DNA from: Roseateles noduli | GTDB taxonomy: Bacteria > Pseudomonadota > Gammaproteobacteria > Burkholderiales > Burkholderiaceae_C | Direction: 5' to 3' | Assembly (NCBI GenBank): GCA_002205125.1 | Contig: NIOE01000002.1 | Span: 620,001-684,000 of the forward strand | Length of the DNA: 64,000 nt | Shown: positions 39,027 to 47,624 of the stretch, piece after piece | How the letters are laid out: each line of letters begins with the position of its first letter | Position numbering within the stretch: position 1 is the stretch's first letter | Program-made: the position numbers and the translations under genes | Notes under the pieces: model-generated | Database searches by the model: none | Told to the model about the DNA's origin: nothing | Seen by the model: only the letters and a program-made list of their open reading frames with translations

Positions 39027-40390
39027 GCGGCGTGCCCCGCCGTCGGAGGCGTCGTGGTCGACAGCGTCGAGCCCACGAGCGCCGCGATCGCCGCCAGCCG
39101 CTCGCTGGCCGGCGGATGCGAGTAGTAGAAGCGCGCGAACACCGGATCCGGCGTCAGCGTGCCGGCGTTGTCCTCGTGCAGCTTGAGCAGCGCGTTGGAC
39201 AGGTCGGCACCGCTGGCCTGCGCGCAGGCGTAGGCGTCGGCCTCGAACTCGTGCTTGCGCGACCACAGCGACATCAGCGGCGTCAGGAAGAAGGCGAACG
39301 GCGGCAGCGCCAGCATGATCAGCAGCAGCGCCAGCGCGTCGTTGGGCGCGTCCAGGCTGGGGCGCACGCCCAGGCCGAGGTAGAAGCCCGTCTGCGCGCT
39401 CAGCCAGCCCAGCAGCGCGAAGCCCGCCAGGCTCAGCGCGAACATCAGCACCATGCGCTGCGGCACGTGGCGGCGCTTGAAGTGGCCCAGCTCGTGCGCG
39501 AGCACGGCCTCGACCTCGGGCGGATTCAGCCGCTCCAGCAGCGTGTCGAAGAACACCACACGCTTGGCCGCGCCCAGCCCGGTGAAGTAGGCGTTGCCGT
39601 GCGCCGAGCGCCGGCTCCCGTCCATCACGAACAGGCCCTTGGCCGCGAAGCCGCAGCGCTGCATCAGCGTCTGCACGCGCTCGCGCAGCACGGCGTCCTC
39701 CAGCGGCTGGAACTTGTTGAACAGCGGCGCGATCACGGTGGGGTAGATGACCAGCATCAGCAGGTTGAAGCCCATCCACGCGCCCCAGGCCCACAGCCAC
39801 CAGAGGCTGCCGGCCTGCGCCATCAGCCACAGGATCAGCGCCGCGATGGGCAGGCCGAGCAGGGCGCCGACGGCCAGTCCCTTCACGCCGTCGACGAGGA
39901 ACAGCTTCAGCGTCGTGCGGTTGAAGCCGAAGCGTTCTTCCAGCCGGAAGGTGTTGTAGATCGTCCAGGGCAGGTCCAGCGCGCCGGAGAGCAGCGAGAA
40001 CGCCGTCAGCAGGCCGAGCTGGTAGCCCATGTCGCCGAGCTGCGGCCGCCACGACAGCGCCCACTGGTTGAGCAGGTCCAGCCCGCCCAGCAGCGTCCAG
40101 CCGATCAGCAGCGCGGTGTCCGCGGCCAGGTGCAGCGTGCCGAAGCGGCCGCGGGCGACGGTGTAGTCCGCCGCCTTCTGGTGCGCCGACAGCGGCACGG
40201 TGCCGACGAAGGCGGTCGGCACCGCGCCGCGATGCCGCGCCACATGCCGCATCTGCCGCGAGGACAGCCACAGCTTGACCAGGAAGGACAGCATGACGGC
40301 GGCGACGAAGGCTGCGGTCAGCACCAGCGGGGAGTGGCTCAGCGCGGTGGGCGCCGGGGCGGCGGCGAGCGCCGCGGGAGAGATCTGCAT
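39023..40390 (-). CDS. M48 family Ste24-type membrane endopeptidase
   Basis: The protein has 455 residues from the ATG at 40390; upstream in-frame codons overlap the orn promoter region. It has about seven hydrophobic segments, the zinc motif [10 protein letters not shown] (about residue 302) and the downstream Glu ligand in HEFEADAYA. This is the CAAX-protease-like Ste24 family of bacterial membrane proteases. It is translationally coupled to rsgA and divergent from orn across 61 bases. Confidence 0.93.
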   Translation of the reverse strand: MQISPAALAAAPAPTALSHSPLVLTAAFVAAVMLSFLVKLWLSSRQMRHVARHRGAVPTAFVGTVPLSAHQKAADYTVARGRFGTLHLAADTALLIGWTLLGGLDLLNQWALSWRPQLGDMGYQLGLLTAFSLLSGALDLPWTIYNTFRLEERFGFNRTTLKLFLVDGVKGLAVGALLGLPIAALILWLMAQAGSLWWLWAWGAWMGFNLLMLVIYPTVIAPLFNKFQPLEDAVLRERVQTLMQRCGFAAKGLFVMDGSRRSAHGNAYFTGLGAAKRVVFFDTLLERLNPPEVEAVLAHELGHFKRRHVPQRMVLMFALSLAGFALLGWLSAQTGFYLGLGVRPSLDAPNDALALLLIMLALPPFAFFLTPLMSLWSRKHEFEADAYACAQASGADLSNALLKLHEDNAGTLTPDPVFARFYYSHPPASERLAAIAALVGSTLSTTTPPTAGHAA

Positions 40391-40451
40391 GGACGCAAGT
40401 GTAGAGGGGCCCGACTCGGCGACAATCGCGCCCAACCTGAAGGACAACCCC

Positions 40452-41054
40452 ATGACCACCGACACCACCGCCGCCCCCGCTGCTGGCGCCGGCGCCAATC
40501 CCGTGCTGCCGCTCAACGACCAGAACCTGATCTGGATCGACCTGGAAATGACCGGCCTCTATCCGGACAAGGACCGCATCATCGAGATCGCCGTCGTCGT
40601 CACCGACGCGCAGCTGACGGTGCGCGTCGAAGGCCCGGTCTTCGCGGTCCACCAGTCCGACGCGATGCTCGACGGCATGGACGCCTGGAACAAGGGCACC
40701 CACGGCAAGAGCGGCCTGATCGACCGCGTCAAGGCGTCGACGGTCAGCGAAGCCGACGCCGAGCAGCAGGTCATCGATTTCCTGAAGGCCTACATCCCCG
40801 CGGGCAAGTCGCCGATGTGCGGCAACTCGATCTGCCAGGACCGTCGCTTCCTGGCCAACTACATGCCCAAGCTGGAAGACTTCTTCCACTACCGCAACCT
40901 GGACGTGTCCACGCTCAAGGAGCTGGCGCGCCGCTGGAAGCCCGCCGCGATGGAGGGCTTCAAGAAGGCCCAGAAGCACACCGCGATGGCCGACATCCAC
41001 GAATCCATCGACGAACTGCTGCATTACCGCGAGCATTTCCTGAAGCTGGACTGA
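40452..41054 (+). CDS. orn: Oligoribonuclease
   Basis: The protein has 200 residues. It is a DEDDh 3'-5' exonuclease: the first acidic pair is in [25 protein letters not shown] carries the third acidic residue, and [11 protein letters not shown] gives the His-x4-Asp end. It degrades 2-5-nt RNAs, including pGpG from c-di-GMP turnover. The N-terminal 20 residues are an Ala/Gly-rich extension absent in E. coli. It lies 10 bases before pabB. Confidence 0.96.
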   Translation: MTTDTTAAPAAGAGANPVLPLNDQNLIWIDLEMTGLYPDKDRIIEIAVVVTDAQLTVRVEGPVFAVHQSDAMLDGMDAWNKGTHGKSGLIDRVKASTVSEADAEQQVIDFLKAYIPAGKSPMCGNSICQDRRFLANYMPKLEDFFHYRNLDVSTLKELARRWKPAAMEGFKKAQKHTAMADIHESIDELLHYREHFLKLD

Positions 41055-41064
41055 GCCTGGCTCG

Positions 41065-43038
41065 ATGAATACCCCGCGCCGCCCGCTGGACCTGTGGGCG
41101 GCTTTCGATTTCCCGCGCCATCCGCTGGCGCGCGAGGACGGCGAACGCCTGCGCGGCGCCTTCTTCGCGCCGCCGGCGGAGCGCCTGGTCGCGCGCGACC
41201 CGGACCGCCTGCGCGCCGTGCTGCGCCTGGCGCATGCCGCGGCGCGCTCGGGGGCGTGGGTGCTGGGCGGCCTGCGCTACGAGGCGGCGGGGGCGCTTGA
41301 CGCGGTGCTGCGCACGCGGCCGGCGGGCGAAGCGCCGCTGGCGGAATTCCACGTCTGGCACGAGGCGCCCGACGCCTGGCCGGAGGACCTTGCCGCGCAG
41401 GGCGCGGCATGTGCGCATCCGATGATCGCGTGGTCCGACACGCAGGACGAGGCGGATGAGCAGGCGCAGGTCGAGCGCATCCGCGCCTACATCCGCGACG
41501 GCGACTGCTATCAGGTCAACCTCACGACGCGTCTGAGCGCCGGGGCGCTCGCCGGCTTCGACGAGGTCGCCCATTTCTTCGCGCTGCACGCGTCGCAGCC
41601 GGGCGGGTTCTCGATGTTCCTGCGGACCGGCGACGGCTCCGGCGGGGAGGGCGATCGCGCCGCCGTGGCCAGCGTCTCGCCGGAACTCTTCTTCGACTGG
41701 CGCCCGGTGCCCGAGACGCCGCAGGCCAGCCACACCTGGCTGCTGTCGGCGCAGCCGATGAAGGGCACGGCGCCGCGCGGTCGCGACCGCGCCGGCGACG
41801 AGGCCGCACAGGCCTACCTGCGCACCAGCGCCAAGGAGCGCGCCGAGAACCTCATGATCGTGGACCTGCTGCGCAACGACCTGTCGCGCGTCGCGGTGCC
41901 GGGCTCGGTGCGCGTGCCGCGGCTCTTCGAGCTGCATGCGCTGCCGACCGTCTGGCAGATGACGTCGACGATCAGCGCGGTCACGCGCGGCGGGCTCGCG
42001 CTGGACGAGGTCATGACCGCGCTGTTCCCCTGCGGCTCCATCACCGGCGCGCCGAAGAAGCGGGCGATGGAGATCATCGACGAACTCGAACCGGGACCGC
42101 GCGGCTGGTACTGTGGCGCGCTCGGGCTGCTGCAGCCGGGCGGGGCGGTGACGTTCAACGTGCCGATCCGGACGGTCGAGCAGACGGTCGAGCGGACGGT
42201 TGAGCGCACCGTCGAGCGGACGGGCCGTGCGCTGCGCTGCGGCGTCGGCAGCGGCATCACGATGGATTCGCGGCCGGGCGACGAGATCGACGAGTGGCGC
42301 GCGAAGGCGCGTTTCCTGACGCGCGCCCAGGCCCCCATCGAGGCGCTGGAGACGATGCGGCTGGAGGATGGCGAGTTCGCCCGCGCCGGTCGGCACCTGG
42401 CACGGATGCAGCGCACGGCGCGGCATTTCGGGTTGGCGTGGTCGGCGGACGCGGCGAAGGCCTGTCTCGTCGACATCGTGCGACGCCATCCGCGCGGCGC
42501 GTGGCGCGTGCGGTTGACGCTGGCGCGTGACGGCACTTTCAACGATACGGTGCAGGCCTTGACGACGTCGACCGATCCGGTGGTGCCGCTGACGGTGGCA
42601 CTGGCGCGGACCCCGATCGACACGCGCGGTCCCGCAGCCGAATTCATCCAGCACAAGACGACGCGCCGCGAGGTGTACCAGGCCTTCCTGGACGCCAGGC
42701 CGGCGGACTGTTTCGACGTGCTGCTGTTCAACCGGGACGGCGAGCTCACCGAGGGCTGCCTGACCAACCTCGCGCTGCAACGGGCGCCGGACGGGCCGTG
42801 GCTGACGCCGCGCGCCGAGGCCGGCCTGCTGCCCGGCACGCTGCGCGAGGAACTGCTGGAACAGGGCCGGTTGCGCGAGGCGCGACTGACCCTGCACGAT
42901 CTGCGGCGGGCGCATGCGCTCGCCATCTTCAACGGTGTCCGCGGCTGGCGTGAAGTGCAGCTGCGGCACGAGGACTCCCATGACGACGACTCCCCAACGA
43001 CGCCGCCCGGCGGCGCGCAAGACCCGAACGGTCGATGA
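41065..43038 (+). CDS. pabB: Bifunctional aminodeoxychorismate synthase component I / 4-amino-4-deoxychorismate lyase (PabB-PabC)
   Basis: The protein has 657 residues. Residues about 90-390 are the chorismate-binding domain: DGDCYQVNLTTRL, SPELFFDW, GTAPRGRD, NLMIVDLLRNDLSRV, PCGSITGAPKKRAMEII and the CGVGSGITMDS end. Residues about 405-650 are a class IV aminotransferase, with the PLP lysine in HKTTRR and DGELTEGCLTNL. The fusion makes p-aminobenzoate for folate. A 4 x 12-bp tandem repeat inserts TVE(Q/R) units just before CGVGSG. Its end overlaps the next gene by 59 bases. Confidence 0.93.
   Translation: MNTPRRPLDLWAAFDFPRHPLAREDGERLRGAFFAPPAERLVARDPDRLRAVLRLAHAAARSGAWVLGGLRYEAAGALDAVLRTRPAGEAPLAEFHVWHEAPDAWPEDLAAQGAACAHPMIAWSDTQDEADEQAQVERIRAYIRDGDCYQVNLTTRLSAGALAGFDEVAHFFALHASQPGGFSMFLRTGDGSGGEGDRAAVASVSPELFFDWRPVPETPQASHTWLLSAQPMKGTAPRGRDRAGDEAAQAYLRTSAKERAENLMIVDLLRNDLSRVAVPGSVRVPRLFELHALPTVWQMTSTISAVTRGGLALDEVMTALFPCGSITGAPKKRAMEIIDELEPGPRGWYCGALGLLQPGGAVTFNVPIRTVEQTVERTVERTVERTGRALRCGVGSGITMDSRPGDEIDEWRAKARFLTRAQAPIEALETMRLEDGEFARAGRHLARMQRTARHFGLAWSADAAKACLVDIVRRHPRGAWRVRLTLARDGTFNDTVQALTTSTDPVVPLTVALARTPIDTRGPAAEFIQHKTTRREVYQAFLDARPADCFDVLLFNRDGELTEGCLTNLALQRAPDGPWLTPRAEAGLLPGTLREELLEQGRLREARLTLHDLRRAHALAIFNGVRGWREVQLRHEDSHDDDSPTTPPGGAQDPNGR
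42172..42219 (+). repeat. In-frame 12-bp tandem repeat in pabB
   Basis: Four 12-base units (42172-42183, -42195, -42207, -42219) encode TVEQ-TVER-TVER-TVER. The unit length keeps the reading frame. Most PabB proteins lack such a stretch at this place. Confidence 0.9.
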
Positions 43039-45427
43039 GGCGGCCGTGCCGGCCGCGGTCGATGCCGCCGCGGACACGGTGATCGCGCCTGCGACCGACG
43101 CCACGGTCGAAGCTACGCCTGCTCCGGCGAGCGAGGCGCCCAAGCCCGCGCGCAAGCGGACCTCCCGCGCGAAGGCGACCGCCGAGGTGGCGCCGGACGT
43201 GGTCACGCCCGCCGCGATGACACCGGACGTGGTCGCACCCGCCGAGGTGACCGCTGAAGCTGCCGAGACTATCGAGTCGGCGCCGAAGAAGCGGCCGGCG
43301 CGCAAGCGCACACAGGTGGCGGCGGTTGCTGAAATCGCTGAAGTCGCCGAAGTCACGGTCGATGCGCCTGTCGAGGCCGCTGCTGATGTGGTCCCCGAAA
43401 CGACTGCCGCGGCGGCGATCGGAGCTGCGACGACCGAGATGGCCGAGGTCGCTGAGGTCGCTGAGGTCGCTGAGGTCGCCGAGGTCGCTGAGGTCGCCGA
43501 GGTCGCTGAGGTCGCCGAGGTCGCTGAGGTCGCCGAGGTCGCTGAGGTCGAAGAGGCGCCTGCCCGAAAGGGCCGCCGCAAGCCCAAGCCCGAACCGGTG
43601 GTGGAGGAAGTGCCGGCCGAGCCGCCGCGGTTCACGCTCGGCGCGCGCGAGGACGACGGCGTGTTCGGCGACTACGAGCTGCGCGACGGCGAGACCGGCG
43701 GCACCTTCCGTCTGCGTCTGCTGGGTCGCCAGACCTGGCGCTGCGACTGCGGCGGTTACCGCGATCACGGCCATTGCGAGCACGGCGCGCAGCTGCTGTC
43801 GCTGTTCGACGAGGCGCAGCACGAAGCGCTGGACGCCGGCTGGCCGGCGCGCGAGGCCGAAGTCTGGCTGGTGCCCGGCGACGAGCGCGAGCTGCAATGG
43901 GTCTGCGGCCGCGACGTGCCGCAGCGGCTGCGCGATCAATCGGGCCTGGACGATCAGCAACGCCGCCGCGCCGAAGGCGGCCACGCCTGGCTGCAGCAGG
44001 TGCTGAGCGACGCGCGCGCCCTGGGCGTGGTGCTGCGCGTCGATGCGCCGGTGTGGCCGCAGCTGGCTTGCGGACGCGATGCGCAGGCACGCGTGCAGCG
44101 CCTCGAAACCCTGATGGCCGACGGCGCCGCGATGCGCGCGCTGCTGCGCGACGAGCTCCCGACCCACGCCTGGGAGGCTGCGCTCTTCGCCGTCTGCGCC
44201 GGCCGCGCGCTGATCTCCGACGACCTCGGACTGGGGCAGCGTGGTGCCGCCATCGCGGCGATCCAGCTGTGGGCGACGCTCTTCGGCGTGAAGCCCGCCG
44301 TGGTCATTGCCCCCGAAGCCGCGCATGCCGCCTGGCAGCGCGACCTGAAGCGCTGGCTCGGCGACGACGCGAAGTCGGTGACGGTGGCCGCGACGCCGCC
44401 GGCCAAGCCGCAGCCCGCGCTGCTGGTGGTCGACGGCATCGAGTTGATGGGTGAGGAACGCCTGGCCGCGCTGCGCGCGCTGCCGGCCGCGCAGCTGCTG
44501 CTGATCGCTCATGAGGAGCCGCTCGGCGACGCGCGCCTGGGGGAATGGGTCGACTGGCTCGACGACATGCGCCGCGGGCCGCTGTCCGATTTGAGGGTCC
44601 TGCCGGAGGACGCCGGCAAGAAGGTCAGGCGCGATGCGCTGGAGCCCGTGCTGCTGTCGCGCCGCAAGCGCGAGCTGGACGGACAGTTGCCCGCCGCGCT
44701 GCTGTCGCCGCTGTGGCTGGACGTTGCGGGTTCGACGGGCGCAAGCCTGCCGGCCGCGCCGCTGAAGCAGCTGCGCCAACTGGTCGAGCGCTGGACCGCA
44801 CTGCGCTTCCTGTCGAGCGCCGAGCAGCAGCAATTGCTGGAGGCGCTCGCGCTGCTGCCGCCGGCCTCGCGCCAGGCGCTGGCCGCGAAGGCCGAAGCGG
44901 TGCTCGCGCTGCGCCGCGAATGGATCCAGGCCTCGGCCGTGCCTGCCGCCGCGCGCCTGCTGATCTGCGCACGGTCGGAGACGCTGCTGGACAGCCTGTC
45001 GATGTCGCCGCAACTGCGTCGCCTGCCGCCGCAACGCCTGCGCGCCGGCGACACGCCGGAGCTTCGCGCCGCGGCGCTGTCGGCCTGGCGCGGTGCCGAG
45101 GCCGGCGTGCTGCTGGCCAGCGACGACGCGCTCGGCAGCCTGGACGAAGGCGCGCTCGCCGGCGATCGCGTTGCGATCGTCCACGCCGACCTGCCGTGGC
45201 AACCCGACGTGCTGGCGCGCCGCGTCGAGGCGACCTGCGGCGACGACGCCTGCGGCGTTCCGTCGGCGCTGCTGCTGATCGAGGAGTCGCTCGATGCCGC
45301 CGTGCTGCGCGCGCAGCGCGACGGCCTCGTCTTCCCCGAGTGGCTGGACGCCACCCCGGCCTGGCTGGACAGCGATCAGCTCGATGCGCTGATGGCCGTC
45401 CTGCCGAAGCTGCTCGAAGGCCTGTGA
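42980..45427 (+). CDS. SWIM zinc-finger / SNF2-helicase-like protein with degenerate ATPase motifs
   Basis: The protein has 815 residues from the ATG at 42980 (GAGG 8 bases upstream). Residues 1-215 are low complexity, Ala/Val/Glu- and Lys/Arg-rich, with an (AEV)n tandem. A SWIM zinc motif Cys255-x-Cys257...Cys266-x-His268 follows. From about residue 390 an SNF2-type core is visible, but Walker A reads DLGLGQRG where DEMGLGKT is expected, and DExx reads VVDGIE. The motif VI region (DLPWQPDVLARRVEATCG) lacks the arginine-finger pattern. LSRRKRELDGQLP matches the SNF2 LRRTK block. Probably a catalytically dead remodeller-like DNA-binding protein. It overlaps pabB by 59 bases. Confidence 0.68.
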   Translation: MTTTPQRRRPAARKTRTVDEAAVPAAVDAAADTVIAPATDATVEATPAPASEAPKPARKRTSRAKATAEVAPDVVTPAAMTPDVVAPAEVTAEAAETIESAPKKRPARKRTQVAAVAEIAEVAEVTVDAPVEAAADVVPETTAAAAIGAATTEMAEVAEVAEVAEVAEVAEVAEVAEVAEVAEVAEVAEVEEAPARKGRRKPKPEPVVEEVPAEPPRFTLGAREDDGVFGDYELRDGETGGTFRLRLLGRQTWRCDCGGYRDHGHCEHGAQLLSLFDEAQHEALDAGWPAREAEVWLVPGDERELQWVCGRDVPQRLRDQSGLDDQQRRRAEGGHAWLQQVLSDARALGVVLRVDAPVWPQLACGRDAQARVQRLETLMADGAAMRALLRDELPTHAWEAALFAVCAGRALISDDLGLGQRGAAIAAIQLWATLFGVKPAVVIAPEAAHAAWQRDLKRWLGDDAKSVTVAATPPAKPQPALLVVDGIELMGEERLAALRALPAAQLLLIAHEEPLGDARLGEWVDWLDDMRRGPLSDLRVLPEDAGKKVRRDALEPVLLSRRKRELDGQLPAALLSPLWLDVAGSTGASLPAAPLKQLRQLVERWTALRFLSSAEQQQLLEALALLPPASRQALAAKAEAVLALRREWIQASAVPAAARLLICARSETLLDSLSMSPQLRRLPPQRLRAGDTPELRAAALSAWRGAEAGVLLASDDALGSLDEGALAGDRVAIVHADLPWQPDVLARRVEATCGDDACGVPSALLLIEESLDAAVLRAQRDGLVFPEWLDATPAWLDSDQLDALMAVLPKLLEGL
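43442..43549 (+). repeat. 9-bp tandem repeat encoding (Ala-Glu-Val)n
   Basis: Twelve in-frame 9-base units, alternating GCTGAGGTC and GCCGAGGTC, encode a run of AEV triplets in the N-terminal linker of the SWIM/SNF2-like protein. Confidence 0.95.
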
Positions 45428-45428
45428 C

Positions 45429-46961
45429 TCACAGCGTCGCGAGCGGTGTCTTGAAGACGCCGTTCGCGTCGACTGCGCGCTTCACCGCGCGCAGCCGGGT
45501 CAGGTTGCCGCCGTAGTAGGCCGAGGCCGCATCGGTGATCGCCGCATCGGGGTAGTTCACGTAGGCGCCGCCGGAGCTCCACGGCGACATCGCCGTGCGC
45601 AGGCTGTGCGTCCAGCGGGCGTCGTCGTCGAGCTGTGCCGGCGTGCTGCTGCCGGCCAGGTTCTCCGTCAGGTACTGCGCGCTGAACAGCGCGTCGCGAT
45701 GCGGGAAGGCCGTGGCGTCCGCCGCCACGCGCGCGATCGCGCCGCCCATCTGGTCGAAGATCACCACGCCGCCACCGCCTGCGCGGCCTCGCGCCGCGAG
45801 CGCGTCCACCAGCGTCTGCATCCCCGCGGCCGGAATCGGCTGCGCGAAGAAATCGGAACTCGCGGTCATCGCCACGCGCGGCATCTGGCCGCCCGAAGCC
45901 TGCGAGGGCAGGTGGCACTGCACCGCGGTCAGGTCGGCGCAGCGGTTCATCAACAGCGTCGCCGCACTGATCACCTGTGCCGGGTCCTGCGCCGTCGGCG
46001 CGGCTGGCGCCGTGATCAGGAACCGGTCCCACTGCGCGCGCAGCGCCGCCGCGCCGTCGAAGCCGACGACGAAGACGGACAGCAGCATCTTCCCCACGCT
46101 GTCGACGCCGATCTGGCACTGCGACCACACCGACTCCGGCAGCGTCGCGGACCAGGCCTGCCAGGCCAGCGCCACGCCCACGAGATCGCCCGAGCCGAAC
46201 TGCCCCCAGCAGGTGTTGAACGCCGGCAGCGGCTGCGTCTGGAAGCGCAGTTCCGTGACGATGCCGAAATTGCCGCCGCCGCCCCCGCGCAGCGCCCAGA
46301 ACAGGTCGGCGTTGCGCGTCGCGTCGCAGGTGACGGACTGGCCGTCGGCGCCGACCAGCGTCGCACCCACGAGCGCATCGCAGGTCAGCCCGTAGGCGCG
46401 CTGGAAGAAGCCGAAGCCGCCGCCCATCGTGATGCCGCTGATGCCGATGGTCGGGCAGCTGCCGGAGGGCAGCAGCCGGGGCTGCGGCAGCGCCAGCAGT
46501 GCGCGGTACACATCGGCGACCTTGGCCCCGGCGCCGACGACGGCGATGTCGCCGTCCATGCGGACGCTGTCCATCGGCCCGGTGTCGATGACCAGTCCGG
46601 TGCCGGTCGACGCGGCCAGGTAGCTGTGTCCGCCGCTGCGCGCGGTGAACGCGATCTTGTTGGTCAGCGCGAAGTTCAGCGCCGCGACGACGTCCTCCGG
46701 TCCGGCGCACCGGGCGAGCGCCTGCGGCACGACCGCGTCGAAACGCGCGTTGGCCGGCCGCCGGAACGCGTCGAAATCGGCGTGGCCGGACACCAGCAAC
46801 TGGCCCTTCATCTGGCGGGCGAGCGCGGCATAGGGGCCGACGTCGGGGGAGGGCGCCGGGGTGACGGGGGCACCGCTGCTGCCTCCGCCGCCTCCGCATC
46901 CGGTGAGCCAAGATCCGGCGAGCGCTCCAACGCCCGCGCCCAGCAAAACGCGACGATCCAT
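45429..46961 (-). CDS. FAD-linked oxidase (BBE family), predicted lipoprotein
   Basis: The 510-residue protein starts with a signal peptide with a lipobox (SWLTGCGGGG; lipidated Cys near residue 22) and a Gly/Ser/Pro linker. The FAD-binding PCMH domain (about 75-245) has the ARSGGHSY motif, where His and a downstream Cys (PSGSCPTIGISGITMGGGFG) usually carry flavin bicovalently. The C-terminal BBE motif is AYVNYPD, followed by AYYGGNLTRLRAVKR. The family oxidises sugars or alkaloid-like compounds; the substrate is unknown. It is convergent with the SNF2-like gene, with 1 base between them. Confidence 0.88.
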   Translation of the reverse strand: MDRRVLLGAGVGALAGSWLTGCGGGGGSSGAPVTPAPSPDVGPYAALARQMKGQLLVSGHADFDAFRRPANARFDAVVPQALARCAGPEDVVAALNFALTNKIAFTARSGGHSYLAASTGTGLVIDTGPMDSVRMDGDIAVVGAGAKVADVYRALLALPQPRLLPSGSCPTIGISGITMGGGFGFFQRAYGLTCDALVGATLVGADGQSVTCDATRNADLFWALRGGGGGNFGIVTELRFQTQPLPAFNTCWGQFGSGDLVGVALAWQAWSATLPESVWSQCQIGVDSVGKMLLSVFVVGFDGAAALRAQWDRFLITAPAAPTAQDPAQVISAATLLMNRCADLTAVQCHLPSQASGGQMPRVAMTASSDFFAQPIPAAGMQTLVDALAARGRAGGGGVVIFDQMGGAIARVAADATAFPHRDALFSAQYLTENLAGSSTPAQLDDDARWTHSLRTAMSPWSSGGAYVNYPDAAITDAASAYYGGNLTRLRAVKRAVDANGVFKTPLATL

Positions 46962-47624
46962 TCAATGTCTCCCTGATTGAGGTCGATCGGCTCCTCCATC
47001 GTGCGAACTGAATGTCGCCCTGTGCGAAGTCCAATCTGAGACCAGTGTAGGACCGAAGAAAGTCCAGTGGCGACGCATCCCCCATAGGGGCGTCCTCCGC
47101 AGGGGGGCGATGCAAGGGATGGGGAAGGGCCCTGTTCAGCCTCCAACCTGCCTGCTGGCGCCCTCCAAGGTGGCTCACAAGGATGTGCTAGGTGAAAACC
47201 CCGAATGCTGTTATAGTCGTGGGCTTCACCGCTTCTGGCGGTGCTTCGTACGTCTCCTCTGACCTCTTGCAGACCGCTGCGCCGGGCATCCGACTGGACT
47301 CCCACGCAGGCTCCGGCTCTCCGCCGAAGCTGTTTCCCGCCACGGGGAGCGCGCACTGCATGCCCTCGGGTTCGGTCGGCGGCGATGCCGTCGCTTTGAC
47401 TGTTCCCCGGCGCCTCACCAGGCCCTTCATGCCGACCACGGCGGTTGCTCTGCAATCGCGCCGCGCATGTGTCTTTCTTTCCTGGTGATCGACGCGAGCT
47501 TTCTCCCAGCGACATCACGGTTCAGCCGCGATCACATCGATCTTGCGCGGCGACCAGGCGCTCCGGCGCGGACTCCGTCTCGACGGCGTCAGCCCGGCTG
47601 CGTCCCATTGGATTGCACAGACAC
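46962..47624. other. Divergent intergenic region with the long leader of the DEAD-box helicase gene
   Basis: These 663 bases separate the oxidase start from the helicase start. The left 200 bases show no gene. An extended -10 promoter lies at 47209-47217, and the roughly 400 bases after it form a 5' leader with a small perfect hairpin (47227-47243). Open frames across the leader (for example 47192-47488) begin before the predicted transcription start and look non-coding. Confidence 0.55.
47209..47217 (+). promoter_or_regulatory. Extended -10 promoter of the DEAD-box helicase gene
   Basis: TGTTATAGT (47209-47217) is an extended -10 (TGnTATAGT). No good -35 is seen at 16-18 bases spacing, which is usual for this class. 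The transcription start would be near 47223, about 400 bases before the ATG. Confidence 0.5.

Noticed and set aside
47192-47488. A 98-codon frame in the helicase leader
   Set aside because: It begins before the predicted transcription start, has no Shine-Dalgarno and shows no domain or membrane pattern.
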